Under the pieces are notes generated by a model that saw nothing but the letters and a program-made list of their open reading frames with translations, was not told the origin of the DNA and did no database searches. A stretch of 64,000 nucleotides of DNA from Antedon mediterranea (Eukaryota > Echinodermata > Crinoidea > Comatulida > Antedonidae), in contig NC_092672.1 of the NCBI RefSeq assembly GCF_964355755.1, positions 22,812,501 through 22,876,500 on the forward strand. Direction: 5' to 3'. This document shows, one piece after another, positions 48,050 through 59,065 of the stretch. Within the stretch, counting starts at the first letter, position 1. The number at the start of each line of letters is the position of its first letter. The position numbers and the translations under genes are program-made.

Positions 48050-48127
48050 AATGAAAACACTCCACTACATGAATACCTGATTAGAACCCCCAACCCTACT
48101 TCTGAAATAGTGAATTGTCTCATAAAG
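48050..48127 (+). pseudogene. Decayed ankyrin exon (relic of the E/F type)
   Basis: After a TTTACCACAG acceptor the frame reads NENTPLHEYLIRTPNPTSEI, then VNCLIK. It matches the exon E/F pattern (NTPLHAHLA-R---PT-EMVTCLIN). The normal 3' part is damaged: a deletion after ATAAAG moves the frame, and a TAA follows at 48137. The ancestral donor (AAGGTAATA) is still visible at about 48152. If splicing instead used the GTACAG at 48128 the exon would be 78 bp and frame-neutral, but the ankyrin repeat would be incomplete. I judge it a dying exon; transcript data could overturn that. Confidence 0.65.
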
Positions 48128-48242
48128 GTACAGTATTAACATTGCCAACTAAGGTAATACAGACAATTGTAAGAAATAGCTTACAGAAACTAATGTAATG
48201 TAAGTATTTGAATAAACAAAATAATTAAAGCTTAATACCATG

Positions 48243-48371
48243 TTCTTAAAGAGGGTAAGCTAGTGATACAAGCCTACCCTGTTTAGTATCTAATCAGGGA
48301 ATTTATTATAAAACAACCATCTTAAAGAGAGTAAGCTAGTGCTACAAGCATACCCTGTGAATTTATTATAA
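48243..48371. repeat. Short tandem repeat, units of about 60-70 bp, split by a Helitron
   Basis: The unit ACCATCTTAAAGAGAGTAAG-CTAGTGCTACAAGCATACCCT plus AATTTATTATAA occurs at about 48243, 48310 and again at 49588-49650. The Helitron 48372-49583 lies between the second and third units. A further partial phrase (ACACCCTATAGTATCAGTGA) is at 50200. Confidence 0.75.
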
Positions 48372-49583
48372 CTAGCTGGTACGCTCGCTTCGCTCGCGTA
48401 GCCTACCATCTAGGTCGTGTCCACAGATGGTTCTCGAATACACAGTAATTTCAGCGTAAAAAAACTGCCCGATTTCAAATGTACGTACCGCAGGACTATA
48501 GTACATTGTCGTTTACAGAAACGAATAAATAGACACGATGATTTATGTAAAATTAGCACCCTGGGAATTAGGCCTTGTCTTAAAAAAATCCAAATTTTTT
48601 ATTTGAACTCATTTAAACAAACCCAATTTGTGTTTTGTATATAACATTAGAGTTGAGGGATGGGAAGAGGATGGGAAGAACAATTTTAAAATATATTCTC
48701 TATCCACTTAGTAACGAAATATTGTTTTAAATGTTGTATAGGCCTATTAATAATATACCACTAAACACAGTAAAACATTTACGATTTATAATACTTTTTT
48801 AAAACTGTCCCTGTTATAGTCGATTGAAATAGTAAAGTCCATGTAACGATACACCACTACAACGTTTTTATTTTTTATAATTATTAATTAATACAAACGT
48901 TGAAAAACAACTGTCAGTAATCTACCCACAGTCACAGTAATAAATGTTCTTTGTATATTTTGTTTGTAAATCAAACAGTAACCACATTCACAGTAAGACA
49001 ATTTCTATTCAAATGGCGACCAAAAATGGTTAATACATACAGTATTTATAATAATATTATTTTCAAAGTATTGCAATACTATATATAAATCTTATTCTCC
49101 AAGGCCCATAAATTTATCCACTTGTGTTAAACTGAGGGCTCATAAATTTACCTACAAACTGGGAGATTGGAATGTTCCATTCATCGCAAATCAATACATT
49201 TGCATAAGCGTATATTAAATCTATCAAAATAGTATTTTTTAAAGAAAATCGGCCTGTCTTCAACATTATGATGATGTACTCTAGCTGTTCAACCGGTTTT
49301 CAGCTATTAAAAACAATTATCGTAGGAGGAGATAGGAAAATGCGAAGCCTCCTCGCATTTTTGTGGCGGGTATTTTTCAAGATGGACATCCATTAGACAG
49401 TATATACCACGATCGGAAAACACCCCTATTTGGGGAAAATCGTTGAACCTAAATTCGTTTTAATCGTCAATAACTAATTATCTAACTTAATTTAATTAGT
49501 AAACAGGGTTACATCAGTTGGTTAAAATCAGTACCGAAAGTACGAATTACCGAATTTTGCCCTTACGTAAATTTATATATAGA
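48372..49583 (-). mobile_element. Non-autonomous Helitron (1.2 kb)
   Basis: Read on the minus strand the element starts TCTATATATAAATTTACG (5' TC, typical TCTA-TATA lead) and ends in a GC-rich hairpin region TACGCGAGCGAAGCGAGCGT followed by ACCAGCTAG, that is a CTAG terminus. It sits exactly between host A and T with no target duplication. The flanking tandem repeat gives a matching unoccupied site at about 48300 (TTATTATAAAACAACCATC). These are the diagnostic features of rolling-circle Helitrons. No Rep/helicase ORF is present; the interior is non-coding. Confidence 0.85.
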
Positions 49584-49780
49584 TACAACCATCTTAAAGA
49601 GAGTAAGCTAGTGCTACAAGCATACCCTAGTATCAGTGAATTTATTATAATAAAACCATATTTTTTATGCCTGCCATAACACAGTTGGTAATTAAATTGT
49701 CAGCAGGATGTAACAGAACATCAATTTAACATTCTTTTTTTAATCAATATTTTTAAACCTATGATTATGATTTCTTTCCA

Positions 49781-49823
49781 TGATGAAAACAAGGACAATG
49801 CAATATTGGCATCGCAAAATAAG
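49781..49823 (+). pseudogene. Ankyrin exon relic with internal deletion
   Basis: Upstream of this point ATGATTATGATTTCTTTCCA matches the branch/acceptor region of exons E and F, but the acceptor AG has become TG. GATGAAAACA then jumps directly to GGCATCGCAAAATAAGGTAA, the last codons and donor of the E/F exon. About 70 bp of the exon body is gone. It cannot encode a repeat. Confidence 0.7.
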
Positions 49824-50279
49824 GTAAGGAACAGTTGCAGAATTCTTTAGAACAATTTCTTTAGATGTGATTGCTATATATATGGAATTATTTTAAAAGT
49901 TTGTGTCACAATACAGCATCACATTTTTCCTATGATACAGATACATAATAATTATGATGCTGTAATATAATTTTTATCTAAAATATTTAACAAATTGTAG
50001 AATTACAAGAACAAACATGGTTTTCTCAGTTTAGTAATAACAACGAATTATTAATTGTTCTGATGTAATTGTTCTAATTAATGTGCGACTGATATTCAGT
50101 TACTGGTATTTGAGTTCTAAATCTCTTTTTCTCACTCTTACTCAATATTCCTACATACATTCACTTAATACATTTCCTAAGGTTCAACAACACCAAAGCA
50201 CACCCTATAGTATCAGTGAATATAATGCAGGAATCTGTAATCAATATTTGTATACTTCATGTAAACGTTTGATTTCATT

Positions 50280-50620
50280 CTTCTATTTGTCAGACTTTTT
50301 TAGTATTTTGCATTCGTTATTATAACGTTTTTTCTGTGTCTTTATGTAACGTAATTTCTTATAAACTGCAATGTTAAAAAATAATATTTTAAAATCGTTT
50401 TGAAAATATGATCACAACTGTCCTGAAAATTGGTAATTATTTTGTTATATATAACGTTCTGTAAACGTTTTGATGCAACGTTGTTCGATTATAAAATTTA
50501 TTTCTACACAGAAACGTTAAAAAAACGTTTTTAAAATGTTTTAGAAAAACCAAGCCTTAAAAAACCCAAATGCAAACGTTTCGATTACGTTTTACAAACG
50601 TTCTGTGTTTGCTGAGATGT
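50280..50620. repeat. AACGTT-rich tract
   Basis: At least ten AACGTT/AAACGTTT words occur in about 340 bp, several in the form of imperfect inverted repeats, ending with AAACGTTCTGTGTTTGCTGA. It probably belongs to an interspersed element of unknown class; boundaries are not determinable here. Confidence 0.45.
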
Positions 50621-52429
50621 AGCTGGGGTCCCGTTAGGCATTTGAAATCAGCATTGCTGACTCTTATGGCAGCCCTTGCATCTAGTATCTGCCTCAGACG
50701 TATTGGCCTATGCCTTTCCTCTGGTCGAGGTGGGCACTGGACGTGAGAAGCCCTTGATCAATGTTAGGATCAATCAAGGTGCTTCAATCAGTCCTGGCTT
50801 TGTTTGTATCAAACCTGTTAGGGCCGGTAATTATCGCTGTTGGTTTCGATTAAATAAAATAAATTTTTTTAAAAATTAATAATAATCACAATAACCAAAC
50901 AAATAAAGCAAACCATCTTCCCAAAGATGACAATTAAAGTGATTGTGTTGGAAAGATGTTAAATATTTACTGTTTTAAGATAGTTAAAACAAATTATTTT
51001 TTCACATGTGAATTATGGAATTATTTTGAAGGATAGGATAAATACACCATCACATTTTACATTTTTTTTCTGTGCCTACCATCACAGTGACCAATTTTTT
51101 TATTTTTTATTATTAAGAAAGAAAACAAATCAAATAGTTTATTCATATCGATATTGCAAAATTATATTACAACTCTTTATAGAGTATTAAAAAACTCATT
51201 TTCTGTGTGATCTATTAATCAATTCCTCTTGTTGACTTTTTTGGTCATTTTTAGATTTTATTTTGCATGTTTTATGCACACATTATGTTTGTGAACAAGC
51301 TCCATTACAAAAATGATTTTATTATTATTATTATATTATAACTTTATTATCAGGGTTCTTTTATTTTTGAATGAATCCCAAAAGTTTGAGATCTGTCAGT
51401 CTTTATAGTGTAAGAGCTGGGGTTAAGACAGAGCTAAAATCCTCTGGATAGGAAATAGGGTAGTAGAAACTCTTGAGATGGTGAAAAATGTTTGTAGAGC
51501 AAAGTTTCTAATGGAATTTTTATTTTATGACCCGACCCCCCCCCCCCACCCCCAACTAAAAAAAAGTTTTAGATTACATCGTTCTTCTTGAGTTTGAAGC
51601 ATGGCCTCCTGAGCTCAATTTGATTCTTTCAAAGTTAAAATAATATATATACTAAAAGGAAAATATTATGTGTTACTAAGTCACATATCCATGGTGATTG
51701 TGATGACAGGCCCAGACTCTATACTATACCTGATATTACGATACCATCTGAATTAAATATTCAGCCAGTGTGCAAAAACTTCTGGATACTATTTAAGTTG
51801 ATTATCAATGAAGCATTCCTATAATGCTAACACCTTTTTTATGTTTATTATATAATGCTTTGTTTTTTATATACACATTATTATACATGGATAAAAAGGT
51901 TAAAGAATAAACGAAAAAAGAAAGAAAAGGGGAGAATTATATTCGATAATAACAATTTAAACAGATTATAAAGATGCAGTATTTAGAACAACAACACATA
52001 TTGCGGATTGAATTGTGTCTTGTTGTGAATGAATTATTGTTGGTCTTTATTTTGAATATTATATTGATAAAGATATACAATAATTACGAAAAAAGGAGGA
52101 TTATATTGGATAACAATGATCAAATAGATTATGAAGATTGTAGATTTAGGACAACTACTGTATTACATACCGTATTACTGATTAACTTGTATTAATAATG
52201 TCATTGAATGAATGAACAACAGTGCTGGTTCAAGCCACAAAAGAGAAAAAAAAAAGACAGTGCTAGAACCCTAGTGAATTTAACATCGTGTATAAAGCAA
52301 TGAAAGAGTATAAGAGCATGATGTCAATACAGAGAAGAGATTAGTGGCTTTCTGTAGTTTGCAACGCCCTTTTCATTAATTGGGTACGCTGTGTGTTAAT
52401 AGAGCATTGTCACACATTGCATACAAAAA

Positions 52430-53480
52430 CAAGTCATGATATTTATTTTATGCTCACAAAACTGAATTCAGAAGAACATCAAGCATATATTTCTAAATAA
52501 AACTGAAACAAAATGAATTAGTAGTTTCTATAATTATTAAATTGAATTATGAAGAACATCAAACATATATTTCTGAACAAAACTGAAAAAAGGCAGTTTC
52601 TCTAATTATTAAATTGCTTTAAAAAATAATTTGGGATTTACACTACCCATCTGAATACACCTTAATCTGAATACCTTATCCAACATGATTACAGTGTTTA
52701 AACAGCGAATAATACTATGCCTTTGTAGTTTCATTCCATAAAAACTACAATAGTAGCATTATCGTATAACCTATAATTATAACCTACCACTTTTTTAAAT
52801 AGAATAAACCAAATGCTATCGTCTCTTTTTAAAACTATTTAATACACAATAACATCTACCCGTCTATGATAGTGCAGCGTGTCAATCACAGCTAAAGACA
52901 CCAGTTGTACACCTTTGTGTCTTATTATCCAATGCATTTAAACACAATGCTGCTCACACACCACCTTTATTATTCTACTTGAGTTTGCTAGATCATCATA
53001 TAAAAGTGCATTATGATGAGATCAGATTGTTTTTATATAATTGTCCTTTATTAATAATTATAATATTGACAACCATTCTGATGTTTGTTCATGGTTGTGC
53101 AGAACCATGATAAATACAATTGTCACAGCTTGAATAATAACATGGAGAAAATTAAATGAAAACCTTCCTCAATAATATTTCTCTGCTCAAATGCTGGTTT
53201 GTAATGAGTTTTTAATATTAAATGTGTCTATATAATTTATTGTTTGTTAAGTAGGTCTTTTACCACACTGATGTTTAATGTGAAATGGTTAAATGTATTC
53301 AGAGTGAGATCTGCCAATGTAAATTATCTTAATTAAAACTTTCTGATTTTGATTTTATTTGCATTATGGCTACTCATACATGCTGATTGCCTTTTTAACC
53401 CTCTTTCATATTGACTATTCTTGTTATTGTACAATTTACAATTTTGTTTTAGTTTACTTAATTCACTGAAATCTGTTCGT
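52430..53480. repeat. Paralogous intron block B, copy 3
   Basis: It matches 23455-23970 (TTTATGCTCACAAAACTGAA, ACCATTCTGATGTTTGTTCA) and the TGGCTACTCATACATGCTGA phrase. It joins directly to block C copy 2, whereas in copy 2 of block B about 900 bp of unrelated sequence intervenes. Confidence 0.8.
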
Positions 53481-56270
53481 CTGTAGGGCTCACACAAAGA
53501 CGGGTGCTGATGCTAGTAATTTATATGATCAGATCATTTGATATCTGCTGCTGCAGTTGAGATTCATACACTTTAAAGTTCAGTTTGATTTAATGTGATC
53601 ACATCATTTCCCTATTATCATTTGATTTATAATTTTAGTTGTTAATTTTGTTGTTGTCGTCGTTGTGGTTTATACAGTATTTGTGAAACTAAACAAGATG
53701 AACGGATTAAAGAATAAAACATCTTACAATGTTTCTATGTTGTGCAGTCAAGATAAACTCTTTTCAGTTCAATATTATAGTAACTATTTTTATCAAGAAA
53801 GAGACCATGCCCCGCTCTAAATAGAGATGCGGTTATGTTGGGGAGACAGAAAGAAAACTTTCCAACATTTATGAAGCTCATCTGAAAACACTGTTTTCAT
53901 CAAGATCAAATATGCATAAGTTAGAACTCAGAATTAGAATGCTCAGGATATTAATCACTGAAATATTTATTAATGAATACAAATGTTGTTGAATTGTGTT
54001 ATCTTAATGTCTACTACCAACCTTCATTTAAAATCAATATTTTTTTTAGGTAGATCAAGATCAAATATAGTTCTGACTTGTTAATGGTCACATGCCAGTA
54101 TAGTTTATTGGTCTTGCCAGTGATAATGACAAAATATTTATTATTTTGGTCTACTATTACAGTAACACTTTTTATCAATTAATGATACTGTATAACATAT
54201 CAGTGCAACCTCCAATATTGTATTTTAAAAAATGAACAAAAATATATATATATTGTTTTTTTATATTGGAACTGAGAAAGGCATATATTCCTGATCTAAA
54301 ATTATTTTCACTTTGGGATATTTTTGTAAATTACAACTTTCATAAAAAAATATCATTAAAAAAAAGACAACATTGTATGTCTGAACATAGTATAAATATG
54401 CACATGGTATAAATATATAATTTGTAAAATGCATCAGAGGTCGTACATTTACAAAATAAAAAGAAAAAAAGGAATTTACATATTTATTTTTATACAGAGG
54501 TAAGTGAGTGCCACTAGCCTTAGTCAGTGTAACTCTATAAATGAGTTAGGAATAAAATTGTCATGTGACAGAATACCAATGTAACATTTTTTCTTTAATC
54601 AGTATTTTAAAACCTGATGATTATAATCTCTTTCCAGGATGGAAACACTCCACTACATGCACATCTGGCTCGTAGATATAAGGATCCTACATTAGAAATG
54701 GTGACCTGTCTCATAAATAAGGGGGCATCGGTGACATCACAAAATAAGGTAATATATATACAGACAATTTTCAGTAATACTGTATGGCAACAATCTTTCA
54801 CCTACTCTAGTAAATTATTCTATTCTTTTTTTTTCTTTTTTTATATCTGGTTAATCATATAATTAATAATAATGATAATTATTATTAAATTGTGTGATTT
54901 TTGGTAGACCTATTTAAAAAACCATTCCTTCAAAGATGACAATATCTACTATCACAGCGATTTTAAACTGATAGGAAGATTGTGGGTTGTATAATTTATG
55001 CTGAGATTGGACCTATCGGATATTTTGACGACATGAAGTATATGGCAGTGGGTAGAGATAATGTGCCCGGCTTCATAAGTTATTTAATAAGGGCGTTTAA
55101 TCCTATAACCTATGCTTCATTATTATACTCTGTAGCCATCTGTATTTCAATACTGATCTACACATGCGCACAGCTCGAATCTGAATTAAATGAAAGAAAG
55201 AATATTTTCCATAATTTGTTATCCAATGAACCATATTTTTTTTTAACTTTCCTAGATTTTGTCCCAATTCAATCTGTTTCATAAGTAAATGTTATTTTTT
55301 GAACAGATGTCAGGATTCTCAATGTGTAATTCAATCTAGAAATTGACATTGAAATCTAAATCATTCAGTTAAATAACTTATAAAGAGCAGACCTCCCAAC
55401 TATGCTGATAATGGCGAAAGCAATTTTGAATATACTGATATTTCTAATCTCTATTAAGAATCTAAATAAGAAGAAAAAGAAAATATGCTAAATATTCGCA
55501 CAACGTTAGTAATAAATTCATGTATTGTTTAATAATTAAAATATTTGTATTTTCCGCCATTTGGCATACCCATATTTACTATTATAAATACCAAAACCTT
55601 TACATTTTTAGTAGCGCCCTTTATGGTCTAATGTATTTTTCAAAATATTATAGCGCCCTGTATAGTTTGGACATGATTTCATAAAACCTCCCAATGTATC
55701 ATTTGATTTGTTGAGAGGTGACAAACTTATAACAGCCGATTATATAAACTGAATAAAAATGTACCGTATTTTACTTTACTGTTAGTGTATTGTCAGTTAT
55801 AGGCCTTTTGCTTATTTCATAAGACAATACACATTAAACAATGATTCGATAAAGATTGAAATGTTGAATCATGAATTCCCTAATATTATTGTTGTTGTTG
55901 TTGGTGCCTTTGCCGCACCCAACATTTCCAGAAAAAAGGTGACTATTTTTAGACAAAAATCACTCAAGCGTGACTTGTGTTTTTCACATGGTAATACATG
56001 AAATTTGATCACTAAAATGCTTTAAATGTTGCCATTTGGGTATGAAAACATAGGGTTTGCCACAAAAATTGTAATGAATGTACTATTAGTTTAGGATATG
56101 TGAAAACATGGGTTTTATATTTTATTTGCATTCAAGTGATTGTGTTGGAAAGAGATTAACATCGTTACCATTTTAAGATAGTTAAAACAAATTATTTTAT
56201 AACATGTGAATTATGGAATTATTTTTAAGGATAAGATAAATACAGCGTCACACTTGACATTCTTCTTTCA
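53470..56270. repeat. Duplicated block C, copy 2 (contains ankyrin exon F)
   Basis: Counterpart of 45407-47960. Copy-specific indels include about 90 bp at 53790-53890, about 80 bp at 54440-54530 and about 55 bp at 55760-55830 present only here. After 56270 the two copies part company just where the other copy has its decayed ankyrin exon. Confidence 0.88.
54638..54748 (+). CDS. Ankyrin-repeat exon F (37 codons)
   Basis: This is a 111-bp phase-0 exon, acceptor CTCTTTCCAG, donor GTAATA. It encodes DGNTPLHAHLARRYKDPTLE, then MVTCLINKGASVTSQNK. It differs from exon E at three residues, all in the first 12 (D3N, S4T, Y12R); the remaining nucleotide differences are synonymous. NTPLH is the better match to the ankyrin consensus, so exon E is probably the more changed copy. 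It is followed after 2.75 kb by the bridging exon at 57501. Confidence 0.9.
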
Positions 56271-56339
56271 CAAAAAAAAATAATTTTTAACTTCATGATT
56301 GATTTTTGAAAGAATGCTTGTTTATACTAATAGCTATAC

Positions 56340-56770
56340 AACTGTTAACGTAGTAAAACCTCCAGCTAATGTAGAAACACTAACAGCTTATGTAGTAAAT
56401 AAAAAGTCAACACCAGCTAATGTAGAACGTCAACAACTAATGTAGTAACAAAAATTGCCTCACACTATCGCCAGCTAATATAGAAAATATATATTTTACA
56501 AACCTGTTTTTTTTATTTAGCTATCAGTCTATCCACTTTTGTAAACGACCAATTTTCTAAGACGACCATACATTGTAAGCAAACATTTCTCTTAAGAGAG
56601 CGCTTTTCATAATTGACTACCTCTTGTAAGGGATCACCTCCTCTCATAAAGGACTACTTCTTATAATCGAACACCTCTTGTAAACGACCACCTCTCTTAA
56701 AGAACACACCTCTCTTAAGTGACCACCTCTTTCAAGGGACCACAACCTCTCTCTTAAGGGACAACTTCAA
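56340..56770. repeat. Two degenerate short-unit repeat tracts
   Basis: At 56350-56480 the phrase CCAGCTAATGTAG(A/T)A recurs about five times with spacing of 25-35 bp. At 56540-56770 a unit near GACCACCTCTCTTAAGGGA recurs about ten times with heavy variation. Neither is coding. Confidence 0.65.
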
Positions 56771-56881
56771 CCACCACAAAAGGTAGGTTCATGGTGATCC
56801 AAATATACAATTGTAGGGGTTTTCTGTCAAAACAATTGATTAACAGTGCACTTTTATTTATTTATCAAATCCAAACATTTA

Positions 56882-57292
56882 AAAGCTCACTCATATTATG
56901 GGATAAAGAGGCCTACTTCCCATTATGGGGATAGTGTAGCATGTGGTGAAAATTAAACACAGGAAAGCTCACTCATATTATGGGGTAAATAGGCCTACTT
57001 CCCATTATGGGGATAGTGTAGTATGTGGTGAAAATTAAACACAGGAAAGCTCACTCATATTATGGGATAAAGAGGCCTACTTCCCATTATGGGGATAGTG
57101 TAGTATGTGGTGAAAATTAAACACAGGAAAGCTCACTCATATTATGGGATAAAGAGGCCTACTTCCCATTATGGGGATAGTGTATTATGTGGTGAAAATT
57201 AAACACAGGAAAGCTCACTCATATTATGGGATAAAGAGGCCTACTTCCCATTATGGGGATAGTGTAGTATGTGGTGAAAATTAAACACAGGA
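56882..57292. repeat. Minisatellite, five 82-bp units
   Basis: Units starting at GCTCACTCATATTATGGG recur at 56885, 56967, 57049, 57131 and 57213, exactly 82 bp apart, with only a handful of substitutions. Each unit contains ATTATGGG twice and AGGCCTACTTCC once. The array ends about 200 bp before the bridging exon. Confidence 0.93.
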
Positions 57293-57500
57293 GAGAATGC
57301 TATTCTTGCTTCTACATAATAAATAGATAAGTTGGTTTATCTGCCAGCAGTTTTTCTCATTGTTAGTATATTATTACTATTTACGTTTAGATTTATAGAT
57401 CTTGCCTACTACAGAACAGAGGTAGTGTTTTGGATCTGGGTGTCTATCAATTAATATGTCTTTGTAAATAGCTTGTTTAAGTAAATATTTTTGTTTTTAG

Positions 57501-57585
57501 GAAGGAAAGACGCCTGAATCTATTGTAGAAACAAATATGTACATAACGAAAAAAGGAAAAAATGTGATTTTAAATTATTTTGACA
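57501..57585 (+). CDS. Bridging exon: ankyrin stub and linker to the Roc domain
   Basis: This is an 85-bp exon entering in phase 0 after a TTTTGTTTTTAG acceptor and leaving in phase 1 at GTAAGT. It encodes EGKTPESIVETNMY, then ITKKGKNVILNYFD. GKTPESIV is the first half of a capping ankyrin repeat, and the lysine-rich helix after it leads into the Roc domain. It is the point where the phase-0 exon series ends, so ankyrin exon number can vary only upstream of it. Confidence 0.82.
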
Positions 57586-58024
57586 GTAAGTAAAGTTTAT
57601 AAATATAAATTATGCATTAATCTAAGATAGGTAAACACAGTGAAAAAGCTTTAGTGTGGTACAGGTGGTCATTTGAAATTATCAATGCTACTACTATAAA
57701 TTTTACAAAATTGTACTACAGAAACAAACTGTAAGGTGAATATTTTTAAAGCTGGCAGACCTTATTTTTCTGGTTCATTACAAATGAATAAAACTAAATT
57801 CTCTGGATCAGCCCAATCAATAGCATAATTGATATGTATGTACATGGTTGCCACTATTTTATTATATTAATTGAGAGTTGGTTTAATATATTTGTATTAA
57901 AGATGTGTCCCCCTGAAAAAATAATTCTTAACAAAATGTTTGTTGAATATGCCATTTTAATGTAACATAATAGTTATCCACATTTGACCAAAAATTGGAT
58001 CGGAGAAAAAACTTTAATTTAAAG

Positions 58025-58145
58025 CAAAAAATGTTCAAATTGGCTGCCAGTCAATGGGTTTTTGGTTGAATTTAACCATTTATTTTGTCAATTTATAAGT
58101 GAAAACATTATTTTTTTTTCATTTTTTTTCCTACGGAAGTGATTA
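58025..58145. repeat. Inverse copy of the 39120-39270 repeat
   Basis: The reverse complement of 39165-39265 is found here with few changes, including the ACTTCCGTAG end next to a poly-A/T tract. It is located in the 862-bp intron before the P-loop exon. Confidence 0.8.
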
Positions 58146-58447
58146 TCTTTATTAAAACTACAAAATAACATATTCAAAGTCTGATTTAATTAATCTTCAT
58201 TTTTCATGTTTTTGGGGGACAATACATCTTTAATATTATTGTATTGCTGGTACTCGAACATAATTTAATATTCTTATTTCCCATGGTTCAAGTTTACCGG
58301 AGGTATTATTAAAGTTGACGATAACTCTTGTACTGTATATGGGATGACATTTATTTTACTGTTTAATAACAAAATACTGATAATATCAAGCATTTTTAAG
58401 GCTTACAGAGGCAGAATGAGATAACAATTTATTTTTTGTCATAATAG

Positions 58448-58613
58448 AATTGTTAGTTCCTGCAGAGATACGTGCCAGGGGTAAACAAGCTATTAAAATA
58501 TATAAAGAAGAACTTAAAACGGGTAGCATGTCTGTTGTGAATTCAAGATGTATGTTTCTGGGAAAAGAAGGTGCTGGGAAGACTAGCTGTGTAAAGGCTA
58601 TGGTTGGAGAAAG
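58448..58613 (+). CDS. Roc GTPase exon 1: P-loop (G1)
   Basis: This is a 166-bp exon, phase 1 in and phase 2 out, acceptor CATAATAG and donor GTAAGA. It encodes KLLVPAEIRARGKQAIKIY, KEELKTGSMSVVNSRCMFLG and KEGAGKTSCVKAMVGER. The P-loop GKEGAGKTS (58561-58587) matches GxxxxGK(S/T) and follows a hydrophobic beta strand (CMFLG), the standard start of a Ras-like domain. The RARG-QAIK-Y-EEL-G lead-in is the type seen just before Roc domains in ankyrin-containing Roco proteins. This binds the phosphates of GTP. Confidence 0.9.
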
Positions 58614-59065
58614 GTAAGAAGTAAAATGGTATATTGTTTATATTACGGTATCTTGCTGTGTATTAACCATCAACCATTTTAGTGATCATTTTAAGATTTT
58701 AGGCATTCATAGTTTAAGCCTCTTAATAATCAGAATGCTAAGAAATGCTTTGTGAATGGTAAGCGAAGGCATTCAGCTTTGGTAAGGGAATGTTTAATTT
58801 GAATTATTATACACTAAAGGTAACATTGCAGTATTTTAAATTATGATTCTTATTAAATAATAAAAACGTTAATTTTATTCACTTTAATTTACTTTTAATT
58901 AACTTACTATAGATGTTCTATTTATTTAAAATTTATCAGTTGTTTTATGATTGGAATGTATATTTAAATGCAGTCTCCTTTTATGATTTAGTCATTTTAT
59001 ACATACTTTGTATGTGTCTAAAACGTACAATAAATGTTTAACTTTACTATACAATGTTATAATAG

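Larger units (their letters stand above)
46474..54637. other. Intron between ankyrin exons E and F: inventory
   Basis: It contains the rest of block C copy 1, two ankyrin exon relics (48050 and 49781), a Helitron (48372-49583), block B copy 3 and the start of block C copy 2. A region rich in AACGTT words lies at 50280-50620. A partial copy of the pre-relic flank is at 50930-51095, and a poly-C run at 51537-51548. Region 51560-52420 shows nothing assignable. Confidence 0.6.
54749..57500. other. Intron between exon F and the bridging exon: inventory
   Basis: It comprises the end of block C copy 2, low-order repeats at 56340-56770 and the 82-bp minisatellite. A recognisable trace of the decayed-exon flank (CTTCATGATTGATTTTTGAAAG at about 56291) lacks any exon body. 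Confidence 0.6.

Noticed and set aside
50676-50879. Open frame of 67 codons near the AACGTT tract.
   Set aside because: No recognisable domain or splice context; the surrounding DNA looks like a dispersed repeat.
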